The position numbers were made by a program, and so were the translations under genes. A DNA stretch of 52,313 nt, taken from contig CACLWE010000003.1 of the NCBI GenBank assembly GCA_902610585.1, forward strand, positions 1 to 52,313, written 5' to 3'. Numbering within the stretch: the first letter of the stretch is position 1; each line of letters starts with the position of its first letter. The notes under the pieces are model-generated. The model ran no database searches, had not been told where the DNA came from, and saw nothing but the letters and a program-made list of their open reading frames with translations. Source of the stretch: an uncultured Pelagibacteraceae bacterium. GTDB taxonomy: Bacteria > Pseudomonadota > Alphaproteobacteria > Pelagibacterales > AG-422-B15. This document shows positions 45,753-52,313 of this stretch, one piece after another.

Positions 45753-46737
45753 AGCTACCAGGTTAAAATTATATCGAGCATTGTTTATAGTTGCTATTGT
45801 TTTAATAGTACCAGTCATCTTTGTTGTAGGAATTACTCTGCCCTATTTATTTAATACAATAAAAATAACTTTTCCTGATATTGTCATTGATAAAGATGTT
45901 GAAAGCTATATTGCTGAAAAAGAACTGCTTTTTGAGAATACTGATCCCCGAGCAAAGAAAAAAATCATATGGCATGATGATGAGAAAATTAAAACTGAAT
46001 ATTCAATTGTTTATCTTCATGGAAGTTTTGCGACGGGGCGTCAACAAGAAGAAGTTTTGGTAAAGATTGCCAAAAAATTAAAGGCCAATTTATTTATATC
46101 AAGACTAGCTGGCCATGGCTCTGGTTTTGAATCTACAAAATCTCTGCAAGCCAAAAATTTTCTCGAAGATGCAGCCGAAGCTGTTGCAGTAGGCAATAAA
46201 ATCGGAAACAAAGTGATATTAATGGGTTTTTCAGCTGGAGGTTCATTTGCATTAATGGCTGCAAAAGATCAGAAATTAAGTGAAAAAATTGATCATTTGG
46301 TACTTGTGGCACCATGGACTCCTAAGCTATCTCCTCCTTATTTCTTAGCGGCGACTGGGTTATTTTTTAAAAGCCAATACAAGTTTAATTTTCCTAGAAT
46401 GTTTGACTTGCCAAATGAAGAATGGGATCCTTTTTGGGTCAATGAATTTCACAGGGAACTTCCAAGACAGCTTTGGGTGGCGGCATTTTCTGGAAGGAAA
46501 CTTGAATTTCAAGAGACTAAGATTCCACTTTTAGTATTTTATGAAGAAAAAGATAAAGTAGTAAATGCTGAAGGAGTAAAAAAAATATTTGAAAAATGGA
46601 AAGGACCTAAGAAATTAATTAATAACGATACTAATTTAGGAGGCTTTAATTATCATGATATTATTGGAATTCTAAACTCCCCACAAGATGATTTCTTTGT
46701 TGAGGAAATCAACAACTGGATAGAAGTTAACTCTTAA
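45745..46737 (+). CDS. alpha/beta hydrolase, membrane-anchored
   Basis: A 330-residue hydrolase with one N-terminal membrane helix (about residues 12-35). The fold is clear from HGSFATG (oxyanion region, about 92), the nucleophile elbow GFSAGGS (Ser163), an acid candidate in FYEEKDKVV and a His in NYHDII near the C-terminus. The substrate is unknown. It closes the plus-strand run that starts with the Fe-ADH and overlaps the convergent matB end by 11 bases. Confidence 0.87.
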   Translation: MSRATRLKLYRALFIVAIVLIVPVIFVVGITLPYLFNTIKITFPDIVIDKDVESYIAEKELLFENTDPRAKKKIIWHDDEKIKTEYSIVYLHGSFATGRQQEEVLVKIAKKLKANLFISRLAGHGSGFESTKSLQAKNFLEDAAEAVAVGNKIGNKVILMGFSAGGSFALMAAKDQKLSEKIDHLVLVAPWTPKLSPPYFLAATGLFFKSQYKFNFPRMFDLPNEEWDPFWVNEFHRELPRQLWVAAFSGRKLEFQETKIPLLVFYEEKDKVVNAEGVKKIFEKWKGPKKLINNDTNLGGFNYHDIIGILNSPQDDFFVEEINNWIEVNS

Positions 46738-48238
46738 ATAAACTTTTATTATTTTCTCTCAATTTATTTTTTTGAACTTTGCCCATAGAATTTCTAGGTA
46801 AATTCGACATAAATATTATTTTTTTTGGCTGTTTATATTTAGCAATTTTATCTTTTACATAATCCAATATTTGACTACCATTATTTTTATCATCTGTTGC
46901 AACTACTGCCGCAACAACTGCTTCACCAAAATCATCATGTTGAACACCAAAAACTGCTGACTCGGTAATATTTGGCAACTCGTTTATCACATCTTCTATT
47001 TCCTTGGGATAAACATTTAGTCCACCGCTTATAATCATATCTTTATCTCTACCAACAATAGTAAAGTAGCCATTTTCATCTTTCTTTGCGAGATCACCTG
47101 TTATGAAGAAACCATCATCTTTAAATGATTCTTTGGTCTTTTCTTCCATACCCCAGTACCCCTTGAAAATATTTTCACCCTTAAGTTCAATAGTTCCTAT
47201 TTGACCCACCTCTACTTCATTACCTTCTTCATTGACTACTCTTATCTCAATGCCTGGAAGAGGTATGCCCACTGTACCTGCTTTCCGCAATCCGTCATAT
47301 GGATTTGAGATATTCATATTTGTTTCTGTCATGCCATATCTCTCAAGAATTTTTTTACCAGTTCTTTTTTCAAATTCAATGTGAGTTTCAGAAAGTAAAG
47401 GTGCTGAGCCAGAAATAAATAGCCTCATATGTTTTGCTGACTCATTATTTAATTTTTCACTTGCCAACAATCTTGTATAAAAAGTTGGCACACCCATCAT
47501 GGATGTGGCTCTTTTCATCCAAAGCAAGGCTTTTTCAGCATCAAATTTTTCCAAGAAAATCATTGATCCTCCAACAATTGCAAGAAGATTACATGCAACA
47601 AAAAGACCGTGCGTATGGTAAATAGGCAGCATATGTAAAAGCACGTCATTTTCTGTAAATTTCCAAAAATTTCTTAAAACTTCACTATTTGAAACCAAAT
47701 TTCTATGCGATAGCATCGCTCCTTTTGATTTTCCAGTAGTGCCGGATGTATATAAGATAGCAGCTAAGTCATTTTCATTTCTTTTAATAGATTGAAATTT
47801 TTTTGGATAGATTTTCATCTGCTCAATCAATGAACCAGTTTCATCTAAATTTAATGATAAAATTGAAACCGATGAATAGCTTACTAAGTTTTTTATTTCA
47901 TTTTGAATTTTGTCATCGACAATTATCACCTTAGGTTTGGCGTCATTGAAGAAATATTCGAGTTCACTTAGGGTATAGCCTGTATTAAGTGGCAGATAAA
48001 CACCTCCAGCTTTAATGGTTGCCACGTATGTAGCAAGTTGAATTACGTTCTTTTCTGCCTGTATGGCCACGCGGTCACCCGGTAATAAATTAATATCTAT
48101 TAAGTAATTAGAAATTTGATTTACAATTTCATGGAATTCTAAGTAACTTGTCTCTTTATTTTCATTGATCAAAAAAATATTTGAACTCGTTTCATTAGAT
48201 TTGAATATTTCGTCAAATAGGTAGTTTGATTCAGTCAT
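46727..48238 (-). CDS. matB: malonyl-CoA synthetase (malonate-CoA ligase)
   Basis: An acyl-adenylate-forming ligase. The P-loop-like TSGTTGKSKG is at about residues 164-173. The block RYGMTETNMNISNPYDG is characteristic of MatB and differs from acetyl- or fatty-acyl-CoA synthetases, so malonate (or methylmalonate) is the likely substrate. The C-terminal Lys of PRNSMGKVQK is the usual adenylation lysine. I chose ATG at 48238 (503 residues), overlapping the preceding stop as ATGACTGA; an ATG at 48250 is also possible. It is coupled to an enolase-superfamily gene. No malonate decarboxylase or malonyl-CoA decarboxylase is in view. Confidence 0.88.
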   Translation of the reverse strand: MTESNYLFDEIFKSNETSSNIFLINENKETSYLEFHEIVNQISNYLIDINLLPGDRVAIQAEKNVIQLATYVATIKAGGVYLPLNTGYTLSELEYFFNDAKPKVIIVDDKIQNEIKNLVSYSSVSILSLNLDETGSLIEQMKIYPKKFQSIKRNENDLAAILYTSGTTGKSKGAMLSHRNLVSNSEVLRNFWKFTENDVLLHMLPIYHTHGLFVACNLLAIVGGSMIFLEKFDAEKALLWMKRATSMMGVPTFYTRLLASEKLNNESAKHMRLFISGSAPLLSETHIEFEKRTGKKILERYGMTETNMNISNPYDGLRKAGTVGIPLPGIEIRVVNEEGNEVEVGQIGTIELKGENIFKGYWGMEEKTKESFKDDGFFITGDLAKKDENGYFTIVGRDKDMIISGGLNVYPKEIEDVINELPNITESAVFGVQHDDFGEAVVAAVVATDDKNNGSQILDYVKDKIAKYKQPKKIIFMSNLPRNSMGKVQKNKLRENNKSLFKS

Positions 48239-49376
48239 TACTCTTTTCATCAAATGAATTAATGCTCAACTCAGATAAAATATCTTCGTGAATAACTATA
48301 CCAAGCCCAGCTGATTTATTTATATGTGCTTTATTATCAATAATATCAAAAGGTAACTCACAAAATTTCTTTGAAAAATTTATATAATCTGGAAATATTT
48401 CAGCCTTTTCTGAATTAGGAATACTTGAGCAAACATGAAGCATCGCAGATGCTGAAACGGACATTGAATTCCAGCAATGCGGAGAAATAAAGATGCCATT
48501 ATTTGATGCTTCATTTGATATCTCGATAATATCAATAAGTCCGCCCATACCTGAAATATCAGGATTAAATATATCTGCTGCATTTCTGGATATTAATTCT
48601 CTGAAATGGACCAAGCCTGATTGCTTTTCGCCAGTTACAACTTTCATATTAAAAGTATTTTTGATCTCAGTAAGTAAGCTAATATTCTCACCATCTACAG
48701 GCTCTTCTATCCAGTAAGGATTAAATGACGATACTTCTTTTAAAAAAGATTTTGTCTGATCTAAATCTTCAGGTACAGCTAAATCAAGCATTAGCGGTAA
48801 TTCATCTCCCACTATTTCTCTAACTTTTTCAACAAACTGAATTGAAATTGATAAGCTATCTAGCATTGGATATATCTTTATCCCACCATATTTCTTTCCA
48901 AAAAATATTTCTATTTGTCTCAAATAATCATTTGTGTCTTTTTTTAAATCGCTCCAACACGTAGCATAAATGGGAACATTTGCTTTAGGGCTTTTTGTTA
49001 GTAAAGAATTTAAAGGAAGATTTTTTAACTTCCCTGATATGTCCCATAATGCAATTTCAATGGCGCTTGTAGCAGAGCTGAAATCTAAACCTCTGTGACC
49101 ATCACTTAACAATGAAATTTTATTATAAAATGACTTTATTGATAGATTTGGAATATTTGAGATTTCTCTAAATAACTCTTTTATAATAATCGCAATACCT
49201 TTTTCTCTAAGATAAATAGAGAATGCTTCTCCCCAACCTTCAATTCCATCTTCAGTAGTTATTTTTATGATGATAAATTTTTTTGTATTTGACCATTGAT
49301 CATCAGAAAGATGATTATTGGTTATCCAGATCTTTAACCTTGAGAGTTTACCAATGCTTATATCTTGATTATTCAT
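48231..49376 (-). CDS. mandelate racemase/muconate lactonizing enzyme family protein (enolase superfamily)
   Basis: A 381-residue enolase-superfamily enzyme. Metal ligands are visible as Asp in LMLDLAV (about 198), Glu in WIEEPV (about 224) and Glu in VTGEKQS (about 250). Catalytic candidates are Lys in GGIKIYP, Asp in NPDISGMGG and His in ISPHCW, the pattern of the mandelate racemase subgroup. Such enzymes abstract a proton next to a carboxylate, often dehydrating sugar acids or racemising. The substrate is unknown. It is translationally coupled to matB. Confidence 0.88.
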   Translation of the reverse strand: MNNQDISIGKLSRLKIWITNNHLSDDQWSNTKKFIIIKITTEDGIEGWGEAFSIYLREKGIAIIIKELFREISNIPNLSIKSFYNKISLLSDGHRGLDFSSATSAIEIALWDISGKLKNLPLNSLLTKSPKANVPIYATCWSDLKKDTNDYLRQIEIFFGKKYGGIKIYPMLDSLSISIQFVEKVREIVGDELPLMLDLAVPEDLDQTKSFLKEVSSFNPYWIEEPVDGENISLLTEIKNTFNMKVVTGEKQSGLVHFRELISRNAADIFNPDISGMGGLIDIIEISNEASNNGIFISPHCWNSMSVSASAMLHVCSSIPNSEKAEIFPDYINFSKKFCELPFDIIDNKAHINKSAGLGIVIHEDILSELSINSFDEKSND

Positions 49377-49451
49377 TATCAGTATTAATATTAGATGAAA
49401 TATAATTTAATTTGATCTTTAACATATATAAAAAAAACCTTATGTTAAGGT

Positions 49452-49946
49452 ATGATTTCAAAGTTAATACTAGGTGCAGGATGTTTTTGGGGAGTAGAAG
49501 TTCTTTTTGAAGAAATGTCTGGCGTTAAAAAAGTAATTTCAGGATATGCCGGCGGACATACAGAAAACCCTACATATGAAGAGGTCTGTACAGGCAAGTC
49601 AGGGCACATTGAAGTTGTTGAAATTGAGTATGATAATAGTGAAGTAAAGTTTGAGGAATTGTTAGACAAGTTCTTCTTTATTCATGATCCAACTCAGATG
49701 AATCGTCAAGGTCCAGACATTGGTGAACAATACAAGTCAGTTATTTTTTATAATTCTGATGAAGAAAGAAGAATATCAGAAAGCAAAATTGATGAGATTA
49801 ATAACTCAGGCGAACATCAAAACGAAGTGGCTACTGAATTAAGAGAGAATGCTAAATTTTGGCCAGCTGAAGAATACCACCAAGACTTCATAGAAAAAAA
49901 TGGTAAGGTTTGTTATCACCAACTTTACGTACAACACAAATCCTAA
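49452..49946 (+). CDS. msrA: peptide-methionine (S)-S-oxide reductase MsrA
   Basis: This enzyme repairs oxidised methionine in proteins. It has 164 residues with the catalytic GAGCFWG (Cys11) at the very N-terminus, the GYAGGHTENPTYEEVCTGKSGHIE block and YHQDFIEKN. Cys154 near the C-terminus is the probable resolving residue. It is a single-gene unit between the enolase-superfamily gene (divergent) and a GcvT-family gene (convergent), followed by a strong hairpin. Confidence 0.95.
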   Translation: MISKLILGAGCFWGVEVLFEEMSGVKKVISGYAGGHTENPTYEEVCTGKSGHIEVVEIEYDNSEVKFEELLDKFFFIHDPTQMNRQGPDIGEQYKSVIFYNSDEERRISESKIDEINNSGEHQNEVATELRENAKFWPAEEYHQDFIEKNGKVCYHQLYVQHKS

Positions 49947-49962
49947 ATTGTATTATTATTAA

Positions 49963-49990
49963 TGCTCAGCACGCTGATTTGTGCTGAGCA
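49963..49990. terminator. bidirectional hairpin between msrA and the GcvT-family gene
   Basis: A perfect ten-base inverted repeat (TGCTCAGCAC and its complement) with an eight-base loop lies between two convergent genes, 16 bases after msrA and 11 bases from the other stop. The T-runs on both sides are weak and broken by A, so it may act as a modest terminator or as an mRNA 3'-end stabiliser in both directions. Confidence 0.65.
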
Positions 49991-50001
49991 ATTAATATAA
50001 A

Positions 50002-51345
50002 CTAGCCTTTTACAACTTCTCTAGTATTCGCGTTGAAAGACTCAGTAAACGGAACATCAACTGTTACAGCGTCTACAGGTACTCCTGGCTCATCAGCATA
50101 AATATCTGGCAAATGAACTTTATATTTTTTACCTAATTCCCATTTTGGGAAACCATTTGAATTAAGGGTTCCATCATATGGTATATAGCCCATGGCTATA
50201 TTTTTTCCTTTTTCAGGATGATACCAAGGTGAAGTAATAAAACCACAAGGGTCTCCACCGTCACCAGGAGAGACAAGCCAAAAATCAGGCGCATACTCAT
50301 CAATTGGTTTGCCACCAATCTCAAATCCCACTAGCTGTAACTTGTATGGCTTATGGCCATCTTTCAGTTCAGCCTTCATCTTTTCAAGTGCTTGTTTACC
50401 AACATAATCTCCTTTTTTTGCCCACTCACCTTTTCCAGATAAAGAGACTTGATAGCCAAGATTGCATTGGAAAGGATTGTGCTCATGATCTAAGTCCTGA
50501 CCCCAAGATAAAATGCCTGCTTGTATTCTTCTGTGGTGAGCAGGCGCTATAACCATTAGATTATGTTTCTTTCCTGCTTCCAAAACAGCGTCCCACATAT
50601 CGTCGGCATAGAGTGTCGCATTTCGTAAATAAATTTCATAACCAGATTCGCCAGAGAAACCAGTTTGGGAAATCACGCAACTTCTACCACCAACCGTAAC
50701 TTCTGCTAGACCATAGAAAGGAATATTATCAAGATCAACTTGATCACCCACTAAGTCTTTCATCAAGGCAATGGCTTTTGGTCCTTGAATTTGAACAGGG
50801 CACGCATCGATCTCATCAATTTCTACATCAAATCTTTTATCAGCGTTTACGCCTTGCAAATAAAGTCCAATATCTGAATCTGACAGACTAAACCAAAACT
50901 CATCTTTCGAGATTCTTAAGAGAATAGGATCATTTAAGACTCCACCTTTATAGTTACATAATATTACGTACCTGGCTCTTAATGGTGATATCTTTGTGGC
51001 GTCTCTTGTAATTACATAGTCTGTAAATTTTTCAGCATCTGGACCAATTACACGTATTTGTCTTTCAACTGCAACATTCCACATAGTCACGTGGTTTTTA
51101 ATTGCTTCATATTCAACCATTGCTCCGCCATCTTCTGGCTTTACATAACCTCTAGGATGATAAATACGGTTATAAACTGTTGCTCTCCAGCATCCTGCTT
51201 CCATAGACTTATGCCAGTATGGTGACTTTCTTACTCTAGTTGAAATCAACATTTCAACCTTTGTTGGTCCACTTTGGCGTAAATTATAAGGAACATGTCT
51301 GTCACTTTGATCAACAGTAGTGTTATGTTCTATTTTTTTAGACAT
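50002..51345 (-). CDS. GcvT-family THF-dependent demethylase-like protein
   Basis: A 447-residue aminomethyltransferase-fold protein, longer than GcvT or DmdA and close in size to LigM/DesA O-demethylases. Landmarks are MWNVAVERQIRVIGPDA, LNDPILLRISKDEFWFSLSDSD, QTGFSGESGYEIYLR, HHRRIQAGILSWGQDLDHEHNPF and a C-terminal barrel. The family transfers a methyl group to tetrahydrofolate. The ATG overlaps the stop of the MetF-like gene by eight bases and has GGAG eight bases upstream, so the two are coupled. The methyl donor (methoxy-aromatic, sulfonium, quaternary amine or other) cannot be told. Confidence 0.8.
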   Translation of the reverse strand: MSKKIEHNTTVDQSDRHVPYNLRQSGPTKVEMLISTRVRKSPYWHKSMEAGCWRATVYNRIYHPRGYVKPEDGGAMVEYEAIKNHVTMWNVAVERQIRVIGPDAEKFTDYVITRDATKISPLRARYVILCNYKGGVLNDPILLRISKDEFWFSLSDSDIGLYLQGVNADKRFDVEIDEIDACPVQIQGPKAIALMKDLVGDQVDLDNIPFYGLAEVTVGGRSCVISQTGFSGESGYEIYLRNATLYADDMWDAVLEAGKKHNLMVIAPAHHRRIQAGILSWGQDLDHEHNPFQCNLGYQVSLSGKGEWAKKGDYVGKQALEKMKAELKDGHKPYKLQLVGFEIGGKPIDEYAPDFWLVSPGDGGDPCGFITSPWYHPEKGKNIAMGYIPYDGTLNSNGFPKWELGKKYKVHLPDIYADEPGVPVDAVTVDVPFTESFNANTREVVKG

Positions 51346-52096
51346 AGTAGTTCTCCTTTTCTAACCATTCGTTTGCTTTTTTTATTCCACCAAACGCATA
51401 AATGTGAAAGTTCTCGACATTTTCTTTTAATTCTTGAATTACATCATCAGGTGTCTGAACAGTCAATAAATCAAAAATTTTAGATGCATTTTTTTTTGCG
51501 AAATTAAGGGTATTTTTTAATCCAACAAATCCAGCGAATTTAACTAGTGTCTTCATAGAAGCTGGACCCGCAACGCCTACATGAACAGGAAGCGGTGCTA
51601 AGGAAATAAAAGATGATAATGCGTCCGTATCTTGCGTCCACTGTGTTACAATGTAGTCAGCAAACGGGGCCTTTGATTTCATTGCTTCGTCAATAGCTGT
51701 ATCGCTCATATTTGGAGATCCTTCAGGGTGACCAGCAATACCTATTCTCATTCCATCAAACAATCCAGTTTCTATAAGTTGTAGTGAACAATGATATTTT
51801 CCTAATATATCTCGATCACCACCAATTATTAAAACTTGTTTAACTCCAGCCTCTTTAACTTGCTCAACATAAGACTTTAACATATCTAAATCAGTAATTG
51901 AACGTGCTGGAAAATGAGGAATAGGATTATAGCCTGCACTAGCTAAAGCTTTTGTTTGTTCAATAACATCAAGATAACTTGTGCCAGGCAAAAGGGTAAT
52001 ATAAATATCAGTGAGTTTTGGTAAATCAGATAGATTTGTCCTCGTAGTAACTTCTAACGAAAAATTTACATTTCCCATAATACTGTAAATGAGCAT
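51338..52096 (-). CDS. MetF-like methylenetetrahydrofolate reductase family protein
   Basis: A 252-residue TIM-barrel protein of the MTHFR family, shorter than E. coli MetF (296). The catalytic Glu is visible in SLEVTTR near the start and the folate/flavin Asp in IIGGDRD. Coupled to a demethylase, it most likely runs from 5-methyl-THF to 5,10-methylene-THF, not in the biosynthetic direction. The start is uncertain: ATG at 52096 or at 52078, neither with a clear Shine-Dalgarno. The 171-base gap upstream (52097-52267) separates it from a divergent formate ligase gene and holds nothing else I can name. Confidence 0.82.
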   Translation of the reverse strand: MLIYSIMGNVNFSLEVTTRTNLSDLPKLTDIYITLLPGTSYLDVIEQTKALASAGYNPIPHFPARSITDLDMLKSYVEQVKEAGVKQVLIIGGDRDILGKYHCSLQLIETGLFDGMRIGIAGHPEGSPNMSDTAIDEAMKSKAPFADYIVTQWTQDTDALSSFISLAPLPVHVGVAGPASMKTLVKFAGFVGLKNTLNFAKKNASKIFDLLTVQTPDDVIQELKENVENFHIYAFGGIKKANEWLEKENYYV

Positions 52097-52267
52097 ATCG
52101 CTTAAGCCACGCGAATTTTAAATTGCACTGCTTGGCTTAATTTTGCAGCGCTATTTGAGTCTCCTATTTCAAAATTTATTTAAAAATTAGTTCTATAGCA
52201 ATACATTTTTGTAGACTTCAACCAGTAAAGTTCTTAAGTTGTTTAGGTTTTTAACAATTGGATCTTT

Positions 52268-52313
52268 ATGGCTGTACTCTCAGATATTGAAATTGCTAGA
52301 GAAAATAGCATGG
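52268..52313 (+). CDS. fhs: probable formate-tetrahydrofolate ligase, first 15 codons only
   Basis: An ATG at 52268 preceded by GGAT opens a frame that reads MAVLSDIEIARENSM before the window ends. The SDIEIA start is typical of the N-terminus of 10-formyl-THF synthetase, which begins with such a block before the catalytic core. The call is based on a short match but fits the context: it is divergent from the MetF-like and GcvT-like genes, with which it would complete a methyl-to-formate route. Confidence 0.65.
   Translation, partial: MAVLSDIEIARENSM

Overview
The window looks like chromosomal DNA of an AT-rich, free-living marine alphaproteobacterium, of the streamlined oligotroph kind (SAR11, HIMB59 or AEGEAN-169-like). 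The supports are the recA-alaS-icd gene order, an exact alphaproteobacterial LexA operator (GTTC-N7-GTTC) upstream of recA, a DksA with one cysteine left of its zinc finger, the SoxBDAG sarcosine oxidase, DmdA-like GcvT-family proteins, and very short intergenic gaps. The taxon is an inference from gene content; no rRNA gene is present. I see no tRNA, IS element, phage gene or CRISPR array, and no gene-free stretch exceeds about 235 bases.

Layout. 1-5925: two tandem RND exporter subunits, the first cut by the window edge. 5922-12052: LOG-family hydrolase, icd, then alaS, recA and dksA on the minus strand. 12194-16092: MoxR ATPase plus VWA protein, an EamA transporter, and dusA. 16089-19881: RutE-like nitroreductase, glutathione peroxidase, pirin, a quinone oxidoreductase-like MDR protein and a PAP2 phosphatase. 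19866-35163: about 15 kb of tightly packed minus-strand genes that read as one operon. In transcription order they are: DmdA-like methyltransferase, SCO, a Cys-rich lipoprotein, PCuAC, a Met-rich DUF2182 protein, DUF1326, a dimethylglycine dehydrogenase-like enzyme, zapE, a DadA-like oxidase, soxB, soxD, soxA, soxG, DUF983 and an NAPE-PLD-like metallo-hydrolase. 35269-41552: homocysteine methyltransferase, an EamA transporter, and a betaine-type ABC transporter (binding protein, double-length fused permease, divergent ATPase). 41573-46737: an uncharacterised catabolic operon (Fe-ADH, amidase, NylB-like serine hydrolase, VOC protein, alpha/beta hydrolase). 46727-49376: malonyl-CoA synthetase and an enolase-superfamily enzyme. 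49452-52313: msrA, then a GcvT-family demethylase with a MetF-like protein, and the first codons of a divergent gene that reads as formate-tetrahydrofolate ligase.

How the genes work together. The centre of the window can be read as a complete glycine betaine route. The ABC transporter imports betaine, the homocysteine methyltransferase takes the first methyl group (making methionine and dimethylglycine), the dehydrogenase gives sarcosine, and SoxBDAG gives glycine. The last two steps load one-carbon units onto tetrahydrofolate. Two stand-alone GcvT-family proteins, the MetF-like protein and the formate ligase would add a second methyl-to-formate branch.

The most unusual points are a copper-handling module embedded in the demethylation operon, a trio at the right edge that resembles the ligM-metF-ligH O-demethylation cluster of Sphingobium, and an adjacent amidase plus NylB-like pair of unknown substrate.
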